From Clostridia bacterium (GTDB lineage: Bacteria; Bacillota; Clostridia; TANB77; CAG-508): a stretch of 39,213 bases of DNA. Of this stretch, positions 20,448-28,165 are shown piece after piece. The position numbers and the translations under genes are program-made. Each line of letters starts with the position of its first letter. Within the stretch, counting starts at the first letter, position 1. The stretch covers positions 1 through 39,213 of the forward strand of contig JAAWJE010000079.1 of assembly GCA_022796725.1 (NCBI GenBank). Direction: 5' to 3'. The notes under the pieces are model-generated. The model worked only from the letters and a program-made list of their open reading frames with translations. It ran no database searches and had not been told where the DNA came from.

Positions 20448-21587
20448 ATGAACAGCAAAAAAATTATTGCAGGAATCCAAGCTGTAGCTTTAGGTGTAGT
20501 AGTTCTTTTAGGACAAACAGTACACGCTGCAAATGTGGAGGGACTAGAAACAACAGGAGATGTATCATTCAGCTTTAACAAAGTAATTCATACAAATTCT
20601 ATGTTAGATAAGTATGTACCAGGTTATGAATATTCTTTTGAAGGAATAGAAGTAACAGGAAATCCAGATGGAGGAAACATTAAAAATAATGTGGCAAATA
20701 TGCCAAGTATTCCAAATGCTGCTACTGATAAAAGTGCATGGGAAGATGCAACAGGTGAAAGTGTAAAAGATGGATACAAATATAATAAGACTCAAACACT
20801 AACATCTAAAGCAGTATTTCCAGAAGTTGGTACTTATACTTATGACGTAACTGAATATGAAAAATTTGAAGCTGATACAGATAAGACAGCAACAGGAAAT
20901 AAATTTAAACTACAAGTAGATGTTTACAAAGCTGATAAAAACGGTGATGGAAAATATGATTCATTAACATGTAACTATATTCTTTTAAATAGCAATGATG
21001 AAAAAATAGGTGCAGATGGTGATGGTAATATTAGCATTGATGGTGGAGAATATGGAAGTGATATAAGTGCAAAAACAGATATCTATTTTGAAAATGAAGT
21101 TACAGGTTCAAAGGGTGATACAACAAAAGAATTCACTTATACAATTACATTAAGTGATAATACTACTGAATATGATTATATAAAACAACAAAAACAAGCT
21201 GATGGTTCATGGGTTGATGTAACAGGTTCTAATGGAAAAATCACAAATGGAACTGCAACAGTAACATTAAAACATGGTCAAAGAATAGTAGTTAAAGAAT
21301 TAGAAATAACATCTACATATTCTATAGAACAACAAAAAGATACATCATATAAAACAACAATAGATTTTCTAAATACAAGTTTAACAGATAAGGAAAATGC
21401 TACTGTAACTGGAACAGTAACTGTTGAAGAAGAAAATAATGAAATTAAATTCATAAACAACAGAGAAAATATTATTAATACTGGTCTTGTAATGAGTGTA
21501 TTACCTTATGCAACAGTTGTAGCAATTTCAGTTCTTGGAATAGTAGGATATGCAATGCTTACTTCAAAAAGAGTAGAGAAAGAATAA
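20448..21587 (+). CDS. Isopeptide-forming pilin (Spy0128-like) with DUF7601-like C-terminal domain
   Basis: Signal peptide, FPEVGTYTYDVTEYE, FENEVTGSKGDTTKEFTYTITL, C-terminal IINTGLVMSVLPYATVVAISVLGIVGYAMLTSKRVEKE. Confidence 0.88.
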   Translation: MNSKKIIAGIQAVALGVVVLLGQTVHAANVEGLETTGDVSFSFNKVIHTNSMLDKYVPGYEYSFEGIEVTGNPDGGNIKNNVANMPSIPNAATDKSAWEDATGESVKDGYKYNKTQTLTSKAVFPEVGTYTYDVTEYEKFEADTDKTATGNKFKLQVDVYKADKNGDGKYDSLTCNYILLNSNDEKIGADGDGNISIDGGEYGSDISAKTDIYFENEVTGSKGDTTKEFTYTITLSDNTTEYDYIKQQKQADGSWVDVTGSNGKITNGTATVTLKHGQRIVVKELEITSTYSIEQQKDTSYKTTIDFLNTSLTDKENATVTGTVTVEEENNEIKFINNRENIINTGLVMSVLPYATVVAISVLGIVGYAMLTSKRVEKE

Positions 21588-21596
21588 TATTATAAG

Positions 21597-22385
21597 ATGT
21601 TAAGAATAGTAAAGTTATTAAATAAATTAGTTGATTATTGTGTAATGTCAGTTTTGCTAGTCACATTATATTATGGAATATATTGTATCATAGATATATA
21701 TAGTGTATATAATGGTGCCAAATTAGATGAATCAATAATTAGACTAAAACCTGATGGGAAGAATAATAAAGAAAATATAGAACAATTAAAGAAATTTAAT
21801 GAAAATATATTTGCTTGGATAGAAATAGATAATACAAATATTAGTTATCCAATAGTTCAGGGAAAAGACAATATGGAATATTTAAAAAAAGATTATAAAA
21901 ATGAATATTCCTCAACAGGTTCTATATTCTTAGATTATAGAAATAAAAAAGATTTTTCCGATTTTTATAGTATAATATATGGACATCATATTGATAGAAA
22001 ATTAATGTTTGGAGAGTTAGACCAATATAAAATAAAGTCTTTCTTTGATAAAAACCGAACAGGAAAATTATATTTGAAAGACAGAACATATAATTTAGAA
22101 ATATTTGCTTCTGCTCAAATTTCGTCATATAATTCAAATATATATACTTTAAAAAATAGTAAAAAGGATAAACTTAATTTTATTAAATATATAAAAAATA
22201 ATGCAAAATATTATAGAGACATTGAACTAGATGAAAATAGCAGTATAGTAGCATTATCAACTTGTTCTAGAGATACTACTAATGGTAGATTTATTATCTT
22301 TACTAAGATTATAAATAAACAAACAGAAGATGAAAAAGTAAAAAGTACAAATGATAAAAAAATAGAAAATACTAAAGAAAAATAA
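21597..22385 (+). CDS. Class B-type sortase
   Basis: FYSIIYGHHIDRKLMFGEL (catalytic His), VALSTCSRDTTNGRFIIF (catalytic Cys and Arg). Confidence 0.92.
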   Translation: MLRIVKLLNKLVDYCVMSVLLVTLYYGIYCIIDIYSVYNGAKLDESIIRLKPDGKNNKENIEQLKKFNENIFAWIEIDNTNISYPIVQGKDNMEYLKKDYKNEYSSTGSIFLDYRNKKDFSDFYSIIYGHHIDRKLMFGELDQYKIKSFFDKNRTGKLYLKDRTYNLEIFASAQISSYNSNIYTLKNSKKDKLNFIKYIKNNAKYYRDIELDENSSIVALSTCSRDTTNGRFIIFTKIINKQTEDEKVKSTNDKKIENTKEK

Positions 22386-22390
22386 TTAAG

Positions 22391-22424
22391 TAAAAGGTAC
22401 CTATTTAAGGTGCTTTTTTTATTT
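22391..22424 (+). terminator. Terminator after pilus operon
   Basis: AAAAGGTACCTATTTAAGGTGCTTTTTTT. Confidence 0.8.
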
Positions 22425-22488
22425 GACTTTTGGAATTATTACAATTATACTATTTAATAATTAGTATATATACAGATTGGAGAAGAAT

Positions 22489-22792
22489 ATGAAGGTTGGT
22501 ATTGGTCAAGATAGTCATAAAATAGATTATAATAATAACTGATGAAAATGATATTATTATTAATACAACAAATAGAAGTAATACATGGATTATTCAGACT
22601 CCTCAATGCTTTGATAGAGATATTTTATTAAAAGCTCATGAAAAGTATAAAAATGATGATGTAACAGATGACTGTTCATTGCTTGAAAAAGATAAATATA
22701 AAGTTAAAGTTATATCAGGTGATTATAGTAATATAAAAATTACAACAAGTGAAGATTTAGATATTGTAAAAAGCTTGGCTAAAGAGTTATAA
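22489..22792 (+). pseudogene. Remnant: IspF-like N-terminus followed in another frame by IspD-like C-terminus
   Basis: MKVGIGQDSHKIDYNNN*; then 22532-22792 IITDENDIIINTTNRSNTWIIQTPQCFDRDILLKAHEKYKNDDVTDDCSLLEKDKYKVKVISGDYSNIKITTSEDLDIVKSLAKEL*. Confidence 0.8.
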
Positions 22793-22957
22793 ATTAGAAA
22801 TGTGAGAAATCTATTAATATTACAAGAAACTTCAAATAAGGAGGTTTCTTTTTTTAGGGTATAATTATATAGTAAAAAAAGATACTATAAATATATTATT
22901 AATTTAGAATAAATAACATATAAAAGAATATAGATTTAAACAAGAGGTGTATAATAC

Positions 22958-23698
22958 ATGAACGAATTAGTTAATATTACTTTTATAGGATTGATATTTG
23001 GAATCATGGGAACAACATTAGGAGGAATAATAGGCTCTTTTTTAGAAATAAAAAGTAATAAATATTTAAGTTTTATGCTTGAATTTACAGCTGGACTTAT
23101 GCTTTCTATAATATGTTTTGAATTAATTCCAGAGTCATTAGCTATCTCCAATGTAACTTATGTAATTTTGGGTGTTATACTTGGAGTAGTAAGTATGATT
23201 ATTTGTGATAATAAAATAAATGCTTCATATAGATATAAAAATGTAAAAATAGGAAATAGTAATTTATTAAAAACAGGAATTATTGTTGGGATAGGACTCG
23301 CAATACATAACTTTCCAGAAGGTCTTGCAATAGGCAGTGGATTTGATAGTTCTTCAAAACTAGGTTTTGCACTTGCAATAGCTATATGTATGCACGATGT
23401 GCCAGAAGGAATATCTATTGCACTTCCTTTAAAACAAGGAGGTGTTGGAAGACTTAAAACAATTTTATATACAATGTTTTCAGGAATTACAACAGGAGTA
23501 GGAGCTTTAGTAGGAGCTTTAGTAGGAAAAATATCAGAAGTTAGTATTAGTATTTCTCTTGCATTTGCAGCAGGGGCAATGCTTTATATTGTATCAGGTG
23601 AGCTTATTCCAGAATCAAAGAAAATATATAGAGGTAGATTTTCGGCAGTAGGAAATATATTAGGATTTATAATAGGAATATTTGCTATGAGTATATAA
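22958..23698 (+). CDS. ZIP family metal transporter
   Basis: AIHNFPEGLAIGSGF and CMHDVPEGISIALPL motifs, multiple TM segments. Confidence 0.95.
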   Translation: MNELVNITFIGLIFGIMGTTLGGIIGSFLEIKSNKYLSFMLEFTAGLMLSIICFELIPESLAISNVTYVILGVILGVVSMIICDNKINASYRYKNVKIGNSNLLKTGIIVGIGLAIHNFPEGLAIGSGFDSSSKLGFALAIAICMHDVPEGISIALPLKQGGVGRLKTILYTMFSGITTGVGALVGALVGKISEVSISISLAFAAGAMLYIVSGELIPESKKIYRGRFSAVGNILGFIIGIFAMSI

Positions 23699-23742
23699 AA
23701 GAATTCTGTAAATAAAATTTTATCCTTTAATATAACTTTGTA

Positions 23743-23771
23743 TTGACAAATAATCAGTCAGAAAATATAAT
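23743..23771 (+). promoter_or_regulatory. Sigma-A promoter for helicase gene
   Basis: TTGACA-17 nt-TATAAT. Confidence 0.8.
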
Positions 23772-23806
23772 ACAAACATAAGTTTTTATAAATAAAGGAG
23801 AAAAAA

Positions 23807-26113
23807 ATGACTGAAGAAGTTGATATAATAAGTGAACTAAATGACAAACAGAGAGATGCTGTACTATCAGTAGAAGGACCTTGTTTAGTTATTGCAGGGG
23901 CTGGGAGCGGTAAGACAAAAGTATTAACACATAAAATAGCATATTTAATGGATAATGTGGGAGTAAAGCCATGGAATATATTAGCTATTACTTTTACAAA
24001 TAAAGCAGCAAATGAAATGAAAGAAAGGGTTGAAAAACTTGTAGGAGATGTAGCTAAAGATATGTGGATAGGAACATTCCATTCAATATGTGTAAGGATT
24101 TTAAGAAGATATATAGATAGAATAGGATTTACTTCATCTTTTGCAATATTTGATACATCAGACCAAAGAACACTTGTTAAGCAATGTATAAAACAATTAA
24201 ATTTAGATGATAAATTATTTACTGATAGATCAATATTAAGTGAAATTAGTAATGCAAAAAATGATATGTTAGAACCAGCAGAATATTTGGCTAGGACAAA
24301 TGGGGAATTTAGAAAAGAAACTATTGCAGAAGTATATAAAATGTATCAACAGAAATTAAGAGATAATAATGCAATAGATTTTGATGATATAATTAATTAT
24401 ACAATTAAAGTATTAGGAGAAAATCCAGATGTTTTAGAATATTATTCAAATAAATTTGAATATGTATTAGTAGATGAATACCAAGATACAAATAAAGCGC
24501 AGTTTACTTTAATATCAATGCTTGCAGCAAGATATGGAAATATTACAGTAGTTGGTGATAACGACCAAGGAATATACTCATTTAGGGGTGCTGACATAAC
24601 AAATATATTAAACTTTGAAAAAGACTTCCCAGGAACTAAAATAATAAAATTAGAACAAAATTACAGATGTACTCAAAATATATTAGATATAGCAAACTCA
24701 GTAATTAAAAATAATGAAACAAAATATGAAAAAAAATTATGGACAGATAATGAAAAAGGAGCTATTCCAACAGTATTTAGAGGAGATACAGAGTATGACG
24801 AAGCAACGTATGTTGTTGAACAAATAAGAAGATTAAAACGTGAGGAATATTATAATTACAATGATTTTACAGTACTATATAGGATGAATAGTCAATCTCG
24901 TAGTATAGAAGATATTTTAAGAAGAGAAGATATACCATATAAAATTATTGGAGGACTAAAGTTCTATGAGAGAAAAGAAATAAAAGATATAATTGCTTAT
25001 CTTAGATTAATAGAAAATCCTTCTGATAATTTAAGTTTACAAAGAATAATAAATGAACCTAAAAGAGGTATTGGAAAAACAAGTTTAGATAATGTTGAAA
25101 TGTGTGCTACTCAAAATGGTATTTCTATGTATGAAGTAATAAAAAAAGCAGAACAATATGGACTAAATAGAGTATATGCTAATTCAAGAGATTTTATTTC
25201 TCGAATAGAAGAATTGAGAGCAAAAAAAGAAAATATGATAATCTCAGATTTAATCAAAGAAACACTAAAAGTAACAGGATATTCAAAAGCACTAGAGCAA
25301 GAGAATACAACAGAAGCAGAAACAAGACTTGAAAACTTAGATGAATTTTTAACAGTAGCAATAGAATTTGAAGAAGAAATTGCAGAAAATAGTTTAGCAA
25401 ATTTCTTAGAAGGTATAACATTATCTAGTGATTTAGATAGTGCAGATGATGAAGAGGATTCTGTAACACTTATGACATTACATAGTGCAAAAGGACTTGA
25501 GTTTCCAGTAGTATTTCTAGTAGGAATGGAAGAGGGAATTTTCCCAGGTTATAAGTCAATTGGAGAACAAAAAGAACTAGAAGAAGAAAGACGTTTATGT
25601 TATGTAGGAATAACAAGAGCAAAACAACAATTATTTTTAACTTGTGCAAAACAAAGGACAATATTTGGTTCAACAAGTTGTAATCAAGTATCAAGATTTT
25701 TAAAAGAAATTCCAGAAGACCTACTAGAAGGATATGAAGAAGCTATTTCAAATAAAAAGGAAAAGTCTTATGAAGATTATAGATTAGAATGGAAATATGG
25801 CGGAGGATATAATTCCTCAGAAGCCACAGTAAACTCTTATAAAACATCTAATATAGGAAAATATGAAAATAATCAAAAGTTTGCATTTAGAAGTGCAGAT
25901 ACATTTTTAAATGGTTTAAATAAAAAGAATAATTCTGATATAGATATGTCTATATATAAAGCAGGAAAAAGGGTATATCATAAAAAGTTTGGAGAAGGTA
26001 ATATAAATTATGTAGAAGCAGAGGGAGATGATTTAAAAGTTGATATTACTTTTGAAAAAGCAGGACATAAAAGATTAATGGCAAAATATGCAGGATTAGA
26101 AATAATTAATTAA
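23807..26113 (+). CDS. pcrA: ATP-dependent DNA helicase PcrA/UvrD
   Basis: LVIAGAGSGKTKVL, VDEYQDTNKAQ, GDNDQGIYSFRGAD, LMTLHSAKGLEFPVVFLVGMEEG. Confidence 0.96.
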   Translation: MTEEVDIISELNDKQRDAVLSVEGPCLVIAGAGSGKTKVLTHKIAYLMDNVGVKPWNILAITFTNKAANEMKERVEKLVGDVAKDMWIGTFHSICVRILRRYIDRIGFTSSFAIFDTSDQRTLVKQCIKQLNLDDKLFTDRSILSEISNAKNDMLEPAEYLARTNGEFRKETIAEVYKMYQQKLRDNNAIDFDDIINYTIKVLGENPDVLEYYSNKFEYVLVDEYQDTNKAQFTLISMLAARYGNITVVGDNDQGIYSFRGADITNILNFEKDFPGTKIIKLEQNYRCTQNILDIANSVIKNNETKYEKKLWTDNEKGAIPTVFRGDTEYDEATYVVEQIRRLKREEYYNYNDFTVLYRMNSQSRSIEDILRREDIPYKIIGGLKFYERKEIKDIIAYLRLIENPSDNLSLQRIINEPKRGIGKTSLDNVEMCATQNGISMYEVIKKAEQYGLNRVYANSRDFISRIEELRAKKENMIISDLIKETLKVTGYSKALEQENTTEAETRLENLDEFLTVAIEFEEEIAENSLANFLEGITLSSDLDSADDEEDSVTLMTLHSAKGLEFPVVFLVGMEEGIFPGYKSIGEQKELEEERRLCYVGITRAKQQLFLTCAKQRTIFGSTSCNQVSRFLKEIPEDLLEGYEEAISNKKEKSYEDYRLEWKYGGGYNSSEATVNSYKTSNIGKYENNQKFAFRSADTFLNGLNKKNNSDIDMSIYKAGKRVYHKKFGEGNINYVEAEGDDLKVDITFEKAGHKRLMAKYAGLEIIN

Positions 26114-26119
26114 ATGACG

Positions 26120-26143
26120 AAAAGGCAGGAAGACCTGCCTTTT
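26120..26143. terminator. Bidirectional terminator between pcrA and the ATLF-like gene
   Basis: AAAAGGCAGG-AAGA-CCTGCCTTTT. Confidence 0.9.
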
Positions 26144-26174
26144 CTGGATGGTATCAATGCACAAGTTAATAAAG

Positions 26175-26972
26175 TTACTTTAAATTTTTAATAAGCTCCG
26201 AATCCACGGCATTCAAACAGTCCTCTATGACCTGATATGACTTAGGCATTTTTGCTTTAAGCTCGCTTGGGTTTGAGAGGTACTGCTGATAGCAACAGGC
26301 AAAGTATTCGCCTGAGCTTTGCAGAGCTGTGCCCTTATCTTTGCCGAAATATGAGGACTTTTCTTCCTCATAGATCTTGATGAATTCCGGTGTATAGCAT
26401 TTCTGGTCATTTATAAGGGCCAAGAAATGCCCAATTTCATGAACCAAAGATTCATCGCTAAAACACTGGATTTTTTTCTTTTTTGTACTGAGGGAGCTTT
26501 CGGTGTATCCCGGTCTGTAATCCACTTTAAACCCTGTTTTTGAAAAGGCTTTGGATAAGTCTGGACCGATAATTTTCTTAATGGTCGGGCTAAGCCCTGA
26601 TTTTCCAGTTGAAAAGGTTACGTTTTCCTTAACAGTTGTCTTTTTTATGACAATGTCTTTGTACCGTTTGCCCTTGTAAAATTGTTCGTAACTACTTGTG
26701 GTCGTTGTAGTACGGCTTTCCAGATTTACATAGTAGCTACGATTGAGGCTTTTGATCTTTATTGTTTTTTTGCTCAGAATGTTTTTACGTTTATAGGTCT
26801 TTCTTGATTTCTTCTTGATGTTCTCGCGCCTCTTGGTGGTTGTCGTAGATTTGGAAAGAACCTCTGAAACTGATTTGCCACTTTCCTTTGCTTCTGCATG
26901 AACTAAATATGCTGAAAAAATCAGAATCAGCACTAATTCGATACAGATAAATAATTTTAATTTTTTGCGCAT
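26175..26972 (-). CDS. Secreted ATLF-like (anthrax lethal factor/PPEP-related) zinc metallopeptidase, predicted active
   Basis: Signal peptide; LVHEIGHFLALIN (HExxH); SSGEYFACCYQQYLSNPSELKAKMPKSYQVIEDCL typical ATLF C-terminal pattern; RBS AGGAGG. Confidence 0.82.
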   Translation of the reverse strand: MRKKLKLFICIELVLILIFSAYLVHAEAKESGKSVSEVLSKSTTTTKRRENIKKKSRKTYKRKNILSKKTIKIKSLNRSYYVNLESRTTTTTSSYEQFYKGKRYKDIVIKKTTVKENVTFSTGKSGLSPTIKKIIGPDLSKAFSKTGFKVDYRPGYTESSLSTKKKKIQCFSDESLVHEIGHFLALINDQKCYTPEFIKIYEEEKSSYFGKDKGTALQSSGEYFACCYQQYLSNPSELKAKMPKSYQVIEDCLNAVDSELIKNLK

Positions 26973-26986
26973 AATATCCTCCTATA

Positions 26987-27002
26987 ATGGACAAGTGTCC
27001 AT
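26987..27002 (-). promoter_or_regulatory. 5' leader hairpin of ATLF-like gene 1
   Basis: ATGGACA-CT-TGTCCAT on the minus strand, just upstream of the RBS. Confidence 0.6.
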
Positions 27003-27014
27003 GTTCTGATGCAA

Positions 27015-27065
27015 TTGATACCACTTTTATTATATCATAGTAGACATAATTATTCAAATTTAGAT
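27015..27065. repeat. 51-bp direct repeat, copy 1 (promoter of ATLF-like gene 1)
   Basis: 48/51 identical by eye to 28115-28165; minus strand TTGAAT-17 nt-TATAAT. Confidence 0.9.
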
Positions 27066-27170
27066 ATATAGTAAATTTATTGATTATAATTTTTAAAATT
27101 TATATTTAAAAATATTAATATAGAAATATAAAATATTAGAGCAAAATATGAAAAATTAGAAAATAAAAAA

Positions 27171-27191
27171 CACATAAATTTAGTTTATGCG
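27171..27191 (-). terminator. Terminator for minus-strand ATLF-like gene 2
   Basis: CGCATAAA-CTAAA-TTTATGTG followed by T-run on minus strand. Confidence 0.65.
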
Positions 27192-27192
27192 T

Positions 27193-27221
27193 AAAAAAGG
27201 TTGCGACGGGGAAGCCCCCGC
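27193..27221 (-). terminator. GC-rich hairpin plus T6, first terminator for ATLF-like gene 2
   Basis: GCGGGGGCTTCCCCGTCGC AACC TTTTTT on minus strand. Confidence 0.65.
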
Positions 27222-27292
27222 CATGTTAGAGGTATCAAAATGCAATCAACAGTTACTGATGTCGCTATATCTAAGTCTAAAAATCTTCCTGA

Positions 27293-28063
27293 TTATCTCT
27301 TCCAATATTTTTCATTGATTTTCTTCACACAATCGTCAATTGCGATGTATGATCTTGGAAGAAAGTTTTTCATACGGCTGGGCTCGTTTATATACAGCTC
27401 ATAACAATAGCTGAAATAATTGTCAGAGTTTGATACAGCTTTTAATGAGTCTGCCCCAAAATAATTTGCTTTTTCCTCTTTAAACACTTTTTGAAAGCGT
27501 TTTTGATAAGAAAAATTATTATTTATAACCGAAATGAATTGCCCGATTTGGCGAATTAGAGAAGCATCATCATAAAAATTTATCTTTTTGTTGAATGTAT
27601 TCAGAGAAGAACTGTTGTCATAAACATTATATTTAACAGTCCATCCTCTTTTTGAGAAGGCATTTGAAACACCTTTCCCAACTTTCTTTTTAATTTTTGG
27701 ACTGAGATCCTTTTTGCCAGATATCCAATATATCGTTTTTTCAGTTTCTATTGTTTTTGTGATCAGATACATATAAGACTTACCGCTGTAATATTGCTCG
27801 TAAATAATTACAGTGGTTGTTTTCTCATTTCGGGTGTCAACATAATATCCTTTTTTTAATTTCCCAACTTTCTTGCTGACGACCTTTTTGGAAATTCTCT
27901 TTTTGTATGTTTTATTGGATTTTTCTGGCAAATTGATTTTGACTTTATGAGTGGAGACATTGTCTGCCTGCTCAATTTCTTTTTCTTTTGCCTGCGCTGT
28001 AACTGTGGTTGATGTTAATACAAGTAACATAGTGAGTATTACTAAAAGAAGTCGCTTTTGCAT
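27293..28063 (-). CDS. Secreted ATLF-like pseudoprotease paralogue (metal-binding motif lost)
   Basis: Aligns along its length to 26175-26972 product; HEIGHF replaced by RQIGQF, GEYFA by DNYFS; RBS GGAGG before ATG at 28063. Confidence 0.8.
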   Translation of the reverse strand: MQKRLLLVILTMLLVLTSTTVTAQAKEKEIEQADNVSTHKVKINLPEKSNKTYKKRISKKVVSKKVGKLKKGYYVDTRNEKTTTVIIYEQYYSGKSYMYLITKTIETEKTIYWISGKKDLSPKIKKKVGKGVSNAFSKRGWTVKYNVYDNSSSLNTFNKKINFYDDASLIRQIGQFISVINNNFSYQKRFQKVFKEEKANYFGADSLKAVSNSDNYFSYCYELYINEPSRMKNFLPRSYIAIDDCVKKINEKYWKR

Positions 28064-28081
28064 AAAAATTCCTCCATTTAC

Positions 28082-28101
28082 ACTTAGGCAAGAGCCTAAG
28101 T
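28082..28101 (-). promoter_or_regulatory. 5' leader hairpin of ATLF-like gene 2
   Basis: ACTTAGGC-TCTT-GCCTAAGT upstream of the RBS. Confidence 0.6.
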
Positions 28102-28114
28102 TCAAACAACGCAT

Positions 28115-28165
28115 TTGATACCATTTCTATTATATCATAGTAAACATAATTATTCAAATTTAGAT
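28115..28165. repeat. 51-bp direct repeat, copy 2 (promoter of ATLF-like gene 2)
   Basis: See copy 1; ends exactly at the YkuD gene stop codon. Confidence 0.9.

Noticed and set aside
15458-26972. ATLF/PPEP-like protease cleaving Pro-Pro motifs in the neighbouring pilus adhesin, as PPEP-1 does in C. difficile
   Set aside because: I found no Pro-Pro in the adhesin or pilin sequences, so the functional link is unsupported here.
27201-27404. Plus-strand 67-aa ORF
   Set aside because: Overlaps the minus-strand ATLF-like gene and its terminator; no RBS and no coding signature.
26791-28157. Parallel small ORFs starting MNNYVYYDII upstream of both ATLF-like genes
   Set aside because: They start in the -35 element of the promoter, so cannot be translated from that promoter; similarity reflects the repeated DNA.
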